A DNA stretch of 64,000 nucleotides from an uncultured Collinsella sp. (lineage in GTDB: Bacteria > Actinomycetota > Coriobacteriia > Coriobacteriales > Coriobacteriaceae). Below the pieces are notes generated by a model. The model was not told where the DNA came from and did no database searches. It saw only the letters and a list, made by a program, of their open reading frames with translations. The stretch's first letter is position 1. Every line of letters begins with the position of its first letter. The translations under genes and the position numbers were made by a program. Positions 25,401 to 34,969 of the stretch are shown here, piece after piece. Location of the stretch: positions 1 through 64,000 of the forward strand of contig CAAFEY010000184.1 in the NCBI GenBank assembly GCA_900761995.1, read 5' to 3'.

Positions 25401-28400
25401 CCGGCGACGGTCTTCCCCTCGCCGTCCTTAAGCTTGAAGGCCACCTTGCCGTCCGCGAACGTCACGGCGTGCTCGCCCTTTCCGAAGGTGCCGGAGACGG
25501 GCTCGCCGTCCCCGTCGGTCAGCGCGACCGTAAAGCCGAACTCGCGCTGGCTGTCGCCGCCGACGACGGTCTTCTTGACGGTGAGGCTGCCGGTCTTGGC
25601 GGTGTTGGTAAAGATGGCCGCCTCGACCGTGCGCTCAGCAGCATCGCCCGCATCGTCAGTCAGCTGTGCAATCTCGGTCTTGGCAGACAGCTTACCGGCG
25701 TCGTCGTCGGTCACCGTGACGGTGACACGATAGGTGGCCTTCGAGAACGTGAGTGCTGCCTCGTCACCCGGCTGCTCGGTAATCACATAGGTATAGGTAC
25801 CGGGCTTGGCGTACTCGATGGTACCGAAGTTGCCGACCTGGGCATCCTTGTGCAGCTCAATCGTCGACACGCCGTCCTTGGCGCCCTTGGGCATGGGTGC
25901 CTCGCCTTGGGCAGTCAGCGTCATGGTAAAGGCATCCGATGTCATCCAGTTGCGTCCGGAGATCTTCTTTTGCACCTTAAAAGCGTTTTCCACCTTTGTG
26001 GACTCCACGCTGTAGACGTTGGTGAAGCCCACCTGCGTCGCCTGTCCGACGGTACCCTTCTGGGGGTTCGCCTTATCGACAACCGCAAAGCCGTCTTCGC
26101 TCGTCATGAGCTCACCCTTGGAGTTGAGCTCCCGCACCTCGTAGTGAGCACCCGCAGGCAAGGTAACCGTGACGGAGCCGCCAGCCTTGAGCGTGATGGT
26201 GTCACCGCTCTTGATCTGTCCGCTTACATAAGTGCCATTGGTGCCACTGGGGCGACCGGCGTACGCAAAGGTGCCGGCCAGAGGCGTTGTGCCATCGGCC
26301 TGGTAGAGCAGTACCTTAAAGGTAAATGCCTTGTTGGGCGCGGTGATGCCTTCGGCGGCCGTGACCGTCTTGCTCAACGTCAGGCGCCCGTCAGAGACCT
26401 CATCGGTAGTGGTGTTAGTCTTGACGGCAGGGTTGTTGCCGACCGTCACCGACGCCTGGTTGGAAATATTGCCCGAAGCGCCACCGCTCTTAAACGCGTC
26501 CTCGGTCACGCGGACCTTAAACTGAACCGTACCCTCCTTGCCGGCGGGAACGTCCGCCAGCGTCCAGGTGAGCTTGCCGTCATTGTCCTTGGAGCCGGCA
26601 TCCTTATGGTCGCCGGCGAACTCCACGAACTCGGTTCCCGCGGGAACGGTATCGGTGATCGTCACCGTGGCAGACACGCCCTCAGTGTTCTTGTAGCCGA
26701 TGGTGTAGGTGAGCTCGTCGCCCAGCGCCACACCCGACCCCGTCGAATCCTGAGCATCGCTCTCGGACTTCTTGGGCACGTAGTTGGTCGTGGTGCCGGT
26801 ATAGCTCTTGTTGTCAGCCCAAACGGTGGCAGTGTTATTGATGGTGTCGACAGCGCTTTGGGCGTCCTTCACAGCGTCCTCGGTAATCTTGACGCGCACG
26901 CGCACCGAACCGTGGCTGCCCGCGGGTTGCTTACCCAGGTTCCAAGTAAGCGACTGGCCGCTCGCGGCGCCCTTATCAGCATACTCGCCCTCAAAGGCCT
27001 CGAACACGACGCCCGTGGGAAGCTCGTCGTTCACTGTCACGAAGGCATCGGCTTCGGTATTGGCCCAGTTGATGGTATAGACGTAGGAGTCGCCCACAGA
27101 GAGCAACTGCCCGTCGATGTCCACATCGGGCTTCGCGACCGTGCCAATCGTCTTGACCTTATCACGCGTGTTGTGGAAAACGATCTTGCCGTTCTCGGTA
27201 CCATCGCGATAGGTCACCTTGAACGTCAGCTTGCCGTTGTTGTTGTCGGTCACCTCGAGCAGCACCCGACACGTCGCAGACGTATCCACGGGACGCACGC
27301 CCGCGGGCAGGTTGGCCAAGCGCTCCTTTGCCACCAGGTTAAAGCTGTAGGTGGTGGTGTGGTCGGCATTGTGTCGTTTGATGGCAATGCCATCGTTGAC
27401 GGCGCTGGCAAGGTCAATCGCCTGCCCATCAGTTCCGCTGGTAGCATCACCAAGCTTAAAGTAAACCTTGCCGAAGTCGACCGTTGCGGTACCGTTCTCG
27501 CCCGCCTGGGTCGTGCCCTCATCCTTCTTTTCGAGCGAGCCATCGGCCTTCTCGGCATATAGGTCAAACGTATACTGGCCAGCCTCGATCTTGTCGCCGG
27601 AGTCCATCACCTTCTCGGCGGTAAGGCCCTCGAATTTTCCGGTTGCAGCATAGTTGTTGGTAAAGAACACCTTTGCCTTGGCAGCACTGTTCTCGGAGCT
27701 AAAGGGCTTCGTATCGCGGGGCTCTTCAACTTCGTTGGCGTCATAGTGCTTGACCGTGGTCACGGTATAGAGCGAACCGTCGCCGCGCTTCTTAACCGCA
27801 ATCTCTACCATCCAATAGGTGGAGTCGTATGTATAGCCGCCCTTGCCGCCGTCATTCTCAACAACCTTGTAGGTGAACGTCTTGTCTGCATCATCCGTCG
27901 CGAAGGTCAGGCCGCCCAAAATACCGGTATGGGACGTGCCATCGGCCTGCGGTTCATCGTTTGTCACGGTGAGCTTGCCTTCATCCGCGCGCAGCAGCTT
28001 GTTGAGCTTTTCGATTGAAGCATCACCCTCGCCCGTCACCGTAAAGCCAAACATGCCGGCATGCAGGTCGTGCCCGTTAAGCGTCTTGACGATCTCAAGA
28101 CCGCCTTGGAGCTCGTAGCTCGTTGAAGTTTGGTAACTATTGGTGAAGATGAAGCCTTCCGAGCCGGTCGCACCATCGGCGCGGGCCACAAGCTTGCCGC
28201 CCTCATCGGTTACGGTAACGGTCACGGTATAGATGTGCTGGTCATACTTCCACTCGCCGAGGCCGCTGTTCGGGGCCAGCTCATTAATAGCAAACTTATA
28301 CGTGCCCGGTTTGTTAAAGGTAAGCTTCGAGAAATCGACCTGATAGTGCTCCCCGTCCTTGAGGCCCTCCTTCGTTTGCTTCTTCTCGGCATAGCCGTTG

Positions 28401-31400
28401 TCCACGCTCATCGAAGAGCCGGTGATGAGCTTGCTGTCGACAGCAGCCCGGGTAGCATCGTCAGCCGCGGTCATGGCAAAGGTGAACTTGCCCGGAGCAT
28501 TGGCACCGACAACTACCTTTGTCACAGACGGAGTGTAGGTCGCCGCCTCGGTAACCGTATAGGTGTTCTTGAATTTGACCGTCGCGACACCGGTGGACGT
28601 TGCATCCGAGGGGTAGATCCACTGACCCTCAAGCTCGTCGCCACCGTCACCCGGCTTGCTTACCGACGTCGTGACCCTGAGCGTACCGTCGCCGCTATCC
28701 GCCACGACAGCCTTAACCGTATGGACCGTCTCGTCGTACTTATAGCCCGTCGCTTTGTCGTCAATCTCGCTCACCGTATAGGTGAACGTCTTGCCGGCAT
28801 CATCCTGAGTGAAGGTCAGCCCGCCCGCAGGTACCAAACTCACGGTCTTGGGAGCATCGGCCTCGACGCTTGCGGTCTCAAAGACCTTGCCGTCCGTGGA
28901 AATGCCAACCTTGCTGGCAGATGTCTTGTCGGCAGGCTTGACGATATAACGGAACGTGCTCTTAGGCGAACCAAAAATGGTCGCGTCCTTGGGATACGTC
29001 AGCGTTTTCTCGATCTGCAGGCCACCAGCGGCGCCATAGTCGAGGCTTGCCGCATAACGGTTCACAAACGAGACAGTAGGCGTCGTGGCGCCGGCCTCAC
29101 TTGCATCGTACTGCTGCACGTAAGTATTCGGTTTTTGCTTGAGCTCGACGATCTTTTCATCCGTCAACTTACTCGCATCGGTGCCATCGCCCAGCAGCTC
29201 CGTCACACCCGCGCCCTTGAGCACGGTCGTCACGGTGTAGAGCTTAGCGGGGTCGTTCTCGCGTGCAAGAACCTTGACGAGCACGATAGCGTCACCAGTG
29301 TAGCCGGTGTCATAGGTGTAGCCGGCAGCAGCAGGCTGGTTCTCGTGAATGCGATAGGCAAATGTACGGCCAAGGTCCTGTTCCGTGAGGTCGCGGGCAA
29401 AGAGCTTCTCTTGCCCGCTTGCGCTCACCACAGCGCCGGACACGCCGGCCCCTGCCACCTTATTGGACAGGCTGGCCTCGGAGCCATCGACCGACGTCTG
29501 AACGCCGTTGTACCAAAGGCCCGTCACGGCAAAGGTAAACTGGCCCGCGGTAGAGGCGCGACCCTCAAGAGTCTTGCTCACCGTCACGCCATCAAAGGTG
29601 CCCGATGCACGGTACGCGTTGGTAAAGGCAGCCTTGTCGGTTACGATCTTGTCCGCATCGGAGGCACCGGTGTTGGCGTAGGTCACGCTCGACACACGCA
29701 GCTTGCCCGTGTGGTTGCCCGACTCGTCCAGATCGGTCACCACAACGGTCGCGCGGGCGGTGTGCTTGTCCATGGACATGCCCGCCTGGCCATCCTGCGC
29801 AGCATTCTCGGTAATGTTGAAGCTAAAGGTGCCCGCGCGGTTGAACGTCACGGTCGGGGCGGCTTCGGTGCCAAAGGCAAACGAGGCCACGCGTCCCGAC
29901 TCGGGCGCGCTGGCGACTGCCTGGCTGGCGTTAATAGCGACAGCCCCGTCTGCCACCGCCTGCGCAGTGGTCTTGTTCAGACCAGTCACGCCGGCATCGT
30001 CCGTAGCGGCGGCAAGGTTAAAGGTGTAGCTCTCGCCCTGGTTCCAGTCGCGACCGCTCACGGTCTTTTGGCCCTGCAGGGTCACGCTCGTGGGCTCCAC
30101 ACTATATATATTGGTAAAGACGGGCGTGTCATTCTCGTCCAGCTGCTTCACCGTGCCGTCCGTCTCGGCCTTGTAGTACTCAACCGAGGTCTGGATGCCG
30201 GCGCCCTTTGCGACATTGCGCACCACGGCGTAATAGACCGATTCGTCGTAGGTCACACCCGCGACACTGCCGGGGTTCTCAGTGGGCTTGTTCTCAGTGA
30301 GCGTGTACACATAGGCGTGTCCCGCATCCTTATTGACGGTATAGGAGGTCGCCGGCCACCTCACCTCGCCGTCGGCGTTATTGCCCACGGTCGCGGTGTT
30401 ACCCTCGGTGCCCTGAGGCATGGGGGCCTCGATGCTCGTGTCGATCGTATCGGGGCTGAACGTTGCGTTGGCATCCTTGTAGCCACCCATGCCCTCGAGC
30501 GTAAAGCCAAAGGTGTTCTGGGTAAGCGGGAGCGTTCTGGCGTTGTCGGTCAGGTTCTTTTTTGCATGGATGGTGATGTCCTTCTCATACTCGTCGTAGC
30601 GGTTGGTGAAGGTAGCTACCTTATCGGTAACCTCCTTCTTAGTCTCGGCGCCCGCGTCGTCACGTACCTGCATCACCTTCACGCTCGTAACGACCAGGGC
30701 ACCGGCTTGGTTGTCCTCAACCACGACCGTTGCGGTATAGACAGCGGCAGAATAGCTTATGCCGTCCGCCCTGGCATCGGAGCCGGGGATAACCTCCGAG
30801 ATGGTATAGATGTAGGTGCCCGGCTTGAAATAGGTGATGTCGCCAAACGTTGCCGTCTTATAGGTGGTGTCGTCAAACTTTGCCGTCGGGGCTTTCTCGG
30901 TGATCTCGACCGTCGACACCTTGCTCTTGGCGCCATTGGGCATGGGGACGCCGTCATCGGCCGTAAGCTGCACGGTAAAGGTATCGGAATCGTTCCAATC
31001 GCGGCCGTTGAGCCTCTTCTTGACGCTCAGGCGATCTTTGGCATCAAGCGTTACCGAGCTGGCGCTGTAGTTGTTGGTGAACTCAAGCTTGTTGCTCGCG
31101 GGAATCTCTCCACCCTCGAGCTTGCCGATCTTACCCGTGATGGTGTTGCCGGTTCCCGTCTGCTCCACGCCGCCGGCCTTACGGCTCACAAGGCTAAAGC
31201 CGGCCGGAAGCACCGACTCGTCGGCAGAGCCGGTCACAGTGTTAACGATGCTCGCCAGCACATTGCCACCGGACTCCTCGCCCTTAGTGGTGAGCTCGCT
31301 CACGCTATAGCTGTCGCCCTTCATAAGGTCGTATACGCGGATGGTCTCGCCGGCCTTGATGGAATGGGTGTCGCCGTTCATAAGCCTAAAGGAATTGCCC

Positions 31401-34399
31401 ACAGCTTTGCCGCTCGCATCGAACACATGCGCCTCGTAGCCCTCCTGGGACTCCGGCAGGGTGAACTTAAACTTAAAGGTCAGGTCGTTACCTTTTGCAT
31501 CCTTGGTGGGCGCGGTAAGGCCACTGTCCGCCGTCACCGTCACGGTCTTAGTCACTTGCAGGCGTGCCACGCGACGATCGGTATACTGCACGGCCGTTGC
31601 CGTGGTAAAGAGATGATTGAGCTGAAGCGTGCCCAGATCGGTGCCATTGGTGGCATCATCGTCTTGATAAAGGGCCATGCGGTTGATGCCCGTATCGGCA
31701 AAGATGGTCGCCAGCTGGCCGTTGCGGTCGCCACCGTCCTCGACATAGCGCAAGACGGTCTTGGCACCTTGCGTCGTCTTGTCATAGCGCATATGCATCC
31801 AGTTGTCCGTAGGACTTGTCGGGCCCCATGTCAGGTTTCCGCTGGCGTCAACGGCCGCACTCTGCAGCTTGCCCTTAATGTGCGTAAGCGTGTTGTCAAT
31901 GGAGTCGGGAGAGCCAAACTGTGCCAGGGAGGCGATCAGCGAACCCGGGCCGCTCACGCTGAGCACGCCGTCGCCTTTCTCACCGGCATCCACATACACG
32001 CCCGAATCATCCACAATCACCTTGGTGATAGTGTTGTTAATCTCATAGCCATCCGGGCTTACAGACTCACGCAGGTAGTACGTACCCTTGATAAGGGGTT
32101 TGTGGTTTACCGAATCGAGTGGGAAGCATGCCGCGCCCTTAATCTCATACGGATAGGTCGCGTCGTTCGCCTTCACGGTGTCATACGGCTCAGCACCGGG
32201 CTTGATGGCATACGTGCTGGGGCTATTGCCAGTAACGTCCTTAGCCTGGTACAGCTGAAACGTCGCGTCGTTCACGGGCTTACCCAGGTCGTCAACCTTC
32301 TGCACAAACAGACGGTTCTGAACGTTGGTGAAGTGGATCACCGTAGAGAACTGCCTGTTTATCGTTTGATATTGGACCATAGAGGTGTTGTCGATGGTTG
32401 CCCCCGCCAGAGACGACGCCGTGGTGTGATACACCGCCACGGTATAGTCGGCATTCGACTTGTCCTCCATCATGGCAGCGTACTTCTCGATATCGCCGGG
32501 CAGCGACCTAACCGTTACCTCATAGTCGCCCTTGGTGTTAACGGCAAAAACGCTCGTGTCCGCCGATTTGGCAGCCTCGACGGCACCGGCAATGCCGTGC
32601 GCGGAGCACAGTTTGTAGCCATCGAGCGGATTGCCCGTGACTGCCGTCCAGGCGTTTACGTCCGTGTCACTCTTGTTTTTATCGGTGCGTTTGAGCACGA
32701 CGGCAAAGGTCGTACCCGAGCTAATGGGGTTGTCCTTGTTGTCTTTTATGTCTTTGGACAGGGAGATGGTCTCCTTGGCGGCCAGATAGCCGCCGTTCAG
32801 CCACATGCGGCTGCCCTTCCATGTGCTATCATCCGCTGTTTTGACCGTCGTTTGCGGTGCGACGACCACGCCGCCCGTGCCACTCGCCGCAGCTGGCTTG
32901 TACTGCAGATGCAGCTCGCCTGGCGTTGCGGAAGTCGATGAAGTCAGACTCGAACGATATCCCTCGGGCAGGCCCATCTCCTTGAGTACAAAGAAGTCAT
33001 GCCCCGCGGCATGCTGGTTATCGAACGAAAGGACAGAGCCGTCCGACTCCAAAAGCACCAGCTGACCCTTATCGTCCGTCGTGCCTTGAGCGATGGGATC
33101 GCCCTGCGTCTTCCAGCTTTCACCGGACTGATACAGCGCAAACGTGGCGCCCTGGACCGCCTCGCCGTTCTGGTCGACCTTCTGGACCTCGGATGACGGC
33201 AGGGTGGTGAGGTTGAACTTAAGTGACATGTTCGATGCACCCGCACCGCGCTCCAGATAGAAGAAGCTCAGCTTGTGCTTGGTGCTAGAATTGAATGTAT
33301 CACCGGAGAAGTTGGTGGTGTCCGCGCCGACGGCGTCGAACTTCGCCTTGATAGTGGTTTTTTCGATTTCCCTCTCGGTTCCATTCGCGCCATCAATATG
33401 ACCGACTTTCACTTCGCCGGTAGCAAAGTTAATATCAAGCGTTGCCTTCTCGTGGATGCCGCCCAGATCGCCCACGAGCACGCCATCGATATACACCCAG
33501 ACGTCATCGTCGCCCGAGAACTCAAAGATCATGTCCTCGTTCTTGTTGGTCTTGCCGTTTGCGGGCTGGACAAACTCCGTGGTCATGGACATGCCAAAGT
33601 GATGGTTGAGCTTATCGTTCTCTCCGTCCTTTATTCCTATAGGGGAGAGGTTTTTACCCGACTCGGTAAAAACCTTTTTAGCCGAGTCAAAGGGAAAGAA
33701 CTGACCCCGATTCTCTTCTGACACGCTCTCCTTATATACGCCCGCCTTATCGTAGACGTCAAAGGAGTTCGTCGTGGAGTTATACACGGCATAGTTGCCT
33801 TCTTTGAAGCCGTAGGAGTCGTAAACGTAATAGCCATCCTTGAGCTGGAAGAGGCCCTGCACGTTGTTGTAAACGGCCTTACCGTTCTGCTTTTTATTTG
33901 CCTGGCTGTCATTGTTAAAGAGGTAATCGAGCGACTCATCGTTGTAGTTAACGCCCTGGTAGGTGCCATTTTTGATCTCCGGATAGCCCTTTACCAGCGT
34001 GTTCTTCACAAATGGAAGGCGTCCAAAGCCACCGGTGGTACTCTTGCCCGTCCATTTGTTAATGCCCGTACCGGCACCACCATTGAATTTGAGCTGGTGG
34101 TCTTTATTGATGCCGGTGTTGTTATTGCTGTTGTCGTTGTTTATGTTGGCAGAATTGTCGTTATCGCCATTCACGACCCAGTAGTCAAACAGGTTGACCG
34201 TGGTGCCGGTAGGGTTTACCGTCTTCACGATATGGTTGCTGAAGGGAACCGTCTGCTCGGCCAACGCACTCGTTGCACCAAACAAGAGCGCACACGCCGC
34301 CAGCGGGACGGTCAAAACCTTTAGAGCACGCTTGGCTGTATTGGTTTTTGTGCCCAAAGGCTTCAGCATTTCTCGAGCTTTCGCATATACGCGATTCAT
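22454..34399 (-). CDS. Giant pilin-like wall-anchored adhesin with fibro-slime head and isopeptide repeats
   Basis: 3,981 residues. Signal peptide (1-47, cut after SALA), an Asn-rich N-terminal region, a fibro-slime/PA14-like head (about 255-405, FSGDDDVWVYIDGVLVGDLG and FFYLERG), two SpaA-type prealbumin-like domains (GEAVQGATFALYQ and GKPVNDATFQLYQ), then by my count about fifteen FctA/Spy0128-type pilin domains, each opening with a K-x-L-x-G motif and closing with FTNxY. Two DUF11-type repeats (LPTGVVFEAFEG, TVPAGTEFVEFAG) and three DUF5979-like domains interrupt them. The C-terminus is a Gly/Pro/Ser linker, MPDTGD, a hydrophobic helix and RRRR. Such domains carry Lys-Asn isopeptide bonds that stiffen stalks. 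About the last 1,050 residues (22454-25600) are visibly richer in G+C than the rest, so the stalk looks assembled from parts. Confidence 0.92.
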   Translation of the reverse strand: MNRVYAKAREMLKPLGTKTNTAKRALKVLTVPLAACALLFGATSALAEQTVPFSNHIVKTVNPTGTTVNLFDYWVVNGDNDNSANINNDNSNNNTGINKDHQLKFNGGAGTGINKWTGKSTTGGFGRLPFVKNTLVKGYPEIKNGTYQGVNYNDESLDYLFNNDSQANKKQNGKAVYNNVQGLFQLKDGYYVYDSYGFKEGNYAVYNSTTNSFDVYDKAGVYKESVSEENRGQFFPFDSAKKVFTESGKNLSPIGIKDGENDKLNHHFGMSMTTEFVQPANGKTNKNEDMIFEFSGDDDVWVYIDGVLVGDLGGIHEKATLDINFATGEVKVGHIDGANGTEREIEKTTIKAKFDAVGADTTNFSGDTFNSSTKHKLSFFYLERGAGASNMSLKFNLTTLPSSEVQKVDQNGEAVQGATFALYQSGESWKTQGDPIAQGTTDDKGQLVLLESDGSVLSFDNQHAAGHDFFVLKEMGLPEGYRSSLTSSTSATPGELHLQYKPAAASGTGGVVVAPQTTVKTADDSTWKGSRMWLNGGYLAAKETISLSKDIKDNKDNPISSGTTFAVVLKRTDKNKSDTDVNAWTAVTGNPLDGYKLCSAHGIAGAVEAAKSADTSVFAVNTKGDYEVTVRSLPGDIEKYAAMMEDKSNADYTVAVYHTTASSLAGATIDNTSMVQYQTINRQFSTVIHFTNVQNRLFVQKVDDLGKPVNDATFQLYQAKDVTGNSPSTYAIKPGAEPYDTVKANDATYPYEIKGAACFPLDSVNHKPLIKGTYYLRESVSPDGYEINNTITKVIVDDSGVYVDAGEKGDGVLSVSGPGSLIASLAQFGSPDSIDNTLTHIKGKLQSAAVDASGNLTWGPTSPTDNWMHMRYDKTTQGAKTVLRYVEDGGDRNGQLATIFADTGINRMALYQDDDATNGTDLGTLQLNHLFTTATAVQYTDRRVARLQVTKTVTVTADSGLTAPTKDAKGNDLTFKFKFTLPESQEGYEAHVFDASGKAVGNSFRLMNGDTHSIKAGETIRVYDLMKGDSYSVSELTTKGEESGGNVLASIVNTVTGSADESVLPAGFSLVSRKAGGVEQTGTGNTITGKIGKLEGGEIPASNKLEFTNNYSASSVTLDAKDRLSVKKRLNGRDWNDSDTFTVQLTADDGVPMPNGAKSKVSTVEITEKAPTAKFDDTTYKTATFGDITYFKPGTYIYTISEVIPGSDARADGISYSAAVYTATVVVEDNQAGALVVTSVKVMQVRDDAGAETKKEVTDKVATFTNRYDEYEKDITIHAKKNLTDNARTLPLTQNTFGFTLEGMGGYKDANATFSPDTIDTSIEAPMPQGTEGNTATVGNNADGEVRWPATSYTVNKDAGHAYVYTLTENKPTENPGSVAGVTYDESVYYAVVRNVAKGAGIQTSVEYYKAETDGTVKQLDENDTPVFTNIYSVEPTSVTLQGQKTVSGRDWNQGESYTFNLAAATDDAGVTGLNKTTAQAVADGAVAINASQAVASAPESGRVASFAFGTEAAPTVTFNRAGTFSFNITENAAQDGQAGMSMDKHTARATVVVTDLDESGNHTGKLRVSSVTYANTGASDADKIVTDKAAFTNAYRASGTFDGVTVSKTLEGRASTAGQFTFAVTGLWYNGVQTSVDGSEASLSNKVAGAGVSGAVVSASGQEKLFARDLTEQDLGRTFAYRIHENQPAAAGYTYDTGYTGDAIVLVKVLARENDPAKLYTVTTVLKGAGVTELLGDGTDASKLTDEKIVELKQKPNTYVQQYDASEAGATTPTVSFVNRYAASLDYGAAGGLQIEKTLTYPKDATIFGSPKSTFRYIVKPADKTSASKVGISTDGKVFETASVEADAPKTVSLVPAGGLTFTQDDAGKTFTYTVSEIDDKATGYKYDETVHTVKAVVADSGDGTLRVTTSVSKPGDGGDELEGQWIYPSDATSTGVATVKFKNTYTVTEAATYTPSVTKVVVGANAPGKFTFAMTAADDATRAAVDSKLITGSSMSVDNGYAEKKQTKEGLKDGEHYQVDFSKLTFNKPGTYKFAINELAPNSGLGEWKYDQHIYTVTVTVTDEGGKLVARADGATGSEGFIFTNSYQTSTSYELQGGLEIVKTLNGHDLHAGMFGFTVTGEGDASIEKLNKLLRADEGKLTVTNDEPQADGTSHTGILGGLTFATDDADKTFTYKVVENDGGKGGYTYDSTYWMVEIAVKKRGDGSLYTVTTVKHYDANEVEEPRDTKPFSSENSAAKAKVFFTNNYAATGKFEGLTAEKVMDSGDKIEAGQYTFDLYAEKADGSLEKKDEGTTQAGENGTATVDFGKVYFKLGDATSGTDGQAIDLASAVNDGIAIKRHNADHTTTYSFNLVAKERLANLPAGVRPVDTSATCRVLLEVTDNNNGKLTFKVTYRDGTENGKIVFHNTRDKVKTIGTVAKPDVDIDGQLLSVGDSYVYTINWANTEADAFVTVNDELPTGVVFEAFEGEYADKGAASGQSLTWNLGKQPAGSHGSVRVRVKITEDAVKDAQSAVDTINNTATVWADNKSYTGTTTNYVPKKSESDAQDSTGSGVALGDELTYTIGYKNTEGVSATVTITDTVPAGTEFVEFAGDHKDAGSKDNDGKLTWTLADVPAGKEGTVQFKVRVTEDAFKSGGASGNISNQASVTVGNNPAVKTNTTTDEVSDGRLTLSKTVTAAEGITAPNKAFTFKVLLYQADGTTPLAGTFAYAGRPSGTNGTYVSGQIKSGDTITLKAGGSVTVTLPAGAHYEVRELNSKGELMTSEDGFAVVDKANPQKGTVGQATQVGFTNVYSVESTKVENAFKVQKKISGRNWMTSDAFTMTLTAQGEAPMPKGAKDGVSTIELHKDAQVGNFGTIEYAKPGTYTYVITEQPGDEAALTFSKATYRVTVTVTDDDAGKLSAKTEIAQLTDDAGDAAERTVEAAIFTNTAKTGSLTVKKTVVGGDSQREFGFTVALTDGDGEPVSGTFGKGEHAVTFADGKVAFKLKDGEGKTVAGLPVGARYTVAEDAAEGYTTAVNGADGSKAEGAVTEDGATVAFTNTYGTAAEGRDVSTAGLFTKTLRGRDWAEGDSFQFALAGEDGAPMPEGSADGSKTVSVTAAGTKAGDRVAFDFGPIRYTLDDIKDAGFAEVGGKRVRAKTFTYTVREVRPDDGSAIAGVAYDGHVATMTVTVTDDGSGNLTATTPAIAEVSGGDFVNTYTTELDYSARAGVRLSKTLSGRAMEAGQFAFTVTADAETAAKLGLKTDGDAYAVAAADDGAADLVDLIGSDAKGDVKFTDADAGKTYSFTVTETKLGGEGYANDTAPRTVTIAPTYDAATGRLTVTTAVAKDGVEVARSEVSTADDATSAPAPVTVAFQNSYEATGTLGGEGNVAINATKTLTGRAAAAGEFSFSVRDAQGNPVATASNRASGDGEAAALTFSPIAYTTGSLEQMVKDGTATKAADGSWSIPYTVSEDTAALPAGVTATASSFDITVKATDNGKGGLDVAVVYPEGSDGKLSFVNGYRADEAPVDLAGTKTLAFGQAGLGLTQADIEGKYTFKIEPLDGAPAPVDASGKTVTEATNDAAGNVELGHVTFKQPSDLDDAEIDGQGLRTKTFAYRVSESGSVDGVVNDATATRTFTVKVVEDTNAGTLAAEVLPAEGTPEGKGAFGFTNTYGVNPTPSSVTDQIKVNKKLKGRDLAEGEFEFQLVELAADGSESVAATGKNAADGTVALSPVTYTAPGMHSYELREVAGTAGGVTYDKATYRVRTTVTDAKNGTLAVKHELADAEGNAVGDTSVTFTNGYEAAPVTLKLGAAKVLKGAELKAGQFSFELKGRDGKVMSTAKNAADGSVTFDALTFKQAGTYTFTVSEVDDGQAHVTYDKAVHKIVVTVSDEAADGTKTGYLSAKVSYEGDANLPPVFTNSYTEEPGTPGTPENPGTPGGGSGGGSDNGSGSGSKGGMPDTGDRSLPVEALGAMAGIGALTVAGGAVLYRRRR

Positions 34400-34472
34400 G
34401 AAGGCCCTCCCCGATCCATGAGGACGGCAAGCAGTGGCTCGCTATATGTGTGTCGTCGTCCCCATCGATGCA

Positions 34473-34503
34473 AATATACGCCCCCCCCCGCGCAGAAACG
34501 CAA
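34473..34503 (-). promoter_or_regulatory. Adhesin promoter with a G9 tract in the spacer
   Basis: On the minus strand TTGCGT (34498-34503) and TATATT (34473-34478) are 19 bases apart, and nine consecutive G occupy 34481-34489 of that spacer. Loss of two G would give the ideal 17-base spacing. Changes in such a tract by slipped-strand mispairing switch promoters in, for example, Neisseria porA. An alternative promoter (TTTAAA, 16 bases, TATATT) lies about 45 bases further upstream. Confidence 0.6.
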
Positions 34504-34668
34504 GGCAGGACATCGCAATATACTTAAAATTGTAGCAATTTAAACGACCCACTATTCCGCGTCAGGTTGCCACTCGGTCGTCAAATCGAACCATTCGCGC
34601 CATCAAAGGGGTTCGGCGGGATAAAAACCGTCGGCAATCTTTATCCCCACAGCCCCACAAGGCAGCTA

Positions 34669-34738
34669 ATTTGGGACGGGGCTTTTTTGACTACTTGGGC
34701 AATCAGATCGGCATGTAGTCAAAATGGCCGTCCCAAAT
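34669..34738. repeat. Intergenic inverted repeat with TTTGGGACGG ends
   Basis: ATTTGGGACGG...TTGACTAC (34669-34694) and GTAGTCAA...CCGTCCCAAAT (34715-34738) pair with an internal mismatch. It lies in the 653-base region between the adhesin and the TadA fusion. The stretch 34510-34660 shows nothing else recognisable except AT-rich sequence. Confidence 0.6.
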
Positions 34739-34767
34739 AGACTGGTCTGACGCTGCGCCACGAAAAG

Positions 34768-34904
34768 GGCCTATCTACTACGTTTAGACCGCAGGGATCA
34801 ACCATAGCCGGCCTTTTCGAAAATCGGCAAGCTCTCTACCTGCGGTTTTGTTTTTGTAAATTCCGGGATGGTCGAGGGTGGCCGGTTTAACGTAGTAGAT
34901 GGCC
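34768..34904. repeat. Nested inverted repeat with ATCTACTACGTT arms
   Basis: GGCCTATCTACTACGTTTAG (34768 on) pairs with CTAAACGT-like CGGTTTAACGTAGTAGATGG (34883 on) with few mismatches; inside, CCGCAGG (34789-34795) pairs with CCTGCGG (34840-34846). A nested two-level palindrome of 137 bases, like a small non-coding mobile element or structured RNA. Confidence 0.6.
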
Positions 34905-34969
34905 ACGTTTCGTGGCAGACGGTCCGACCCAAGGCCCAGGGCGGCCAGCCTCGGATGACCATTCACAAA

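Noticed and set aside
22787..32941. Very long open frames antisense to the adhesin (about 1,590 and 1,600 codons)
   Set aside because: They follow from the codon bias of the adhesin on the other strand; their peptides are Arg/His/Val-rich, with no domains, and lack ribosome sites.
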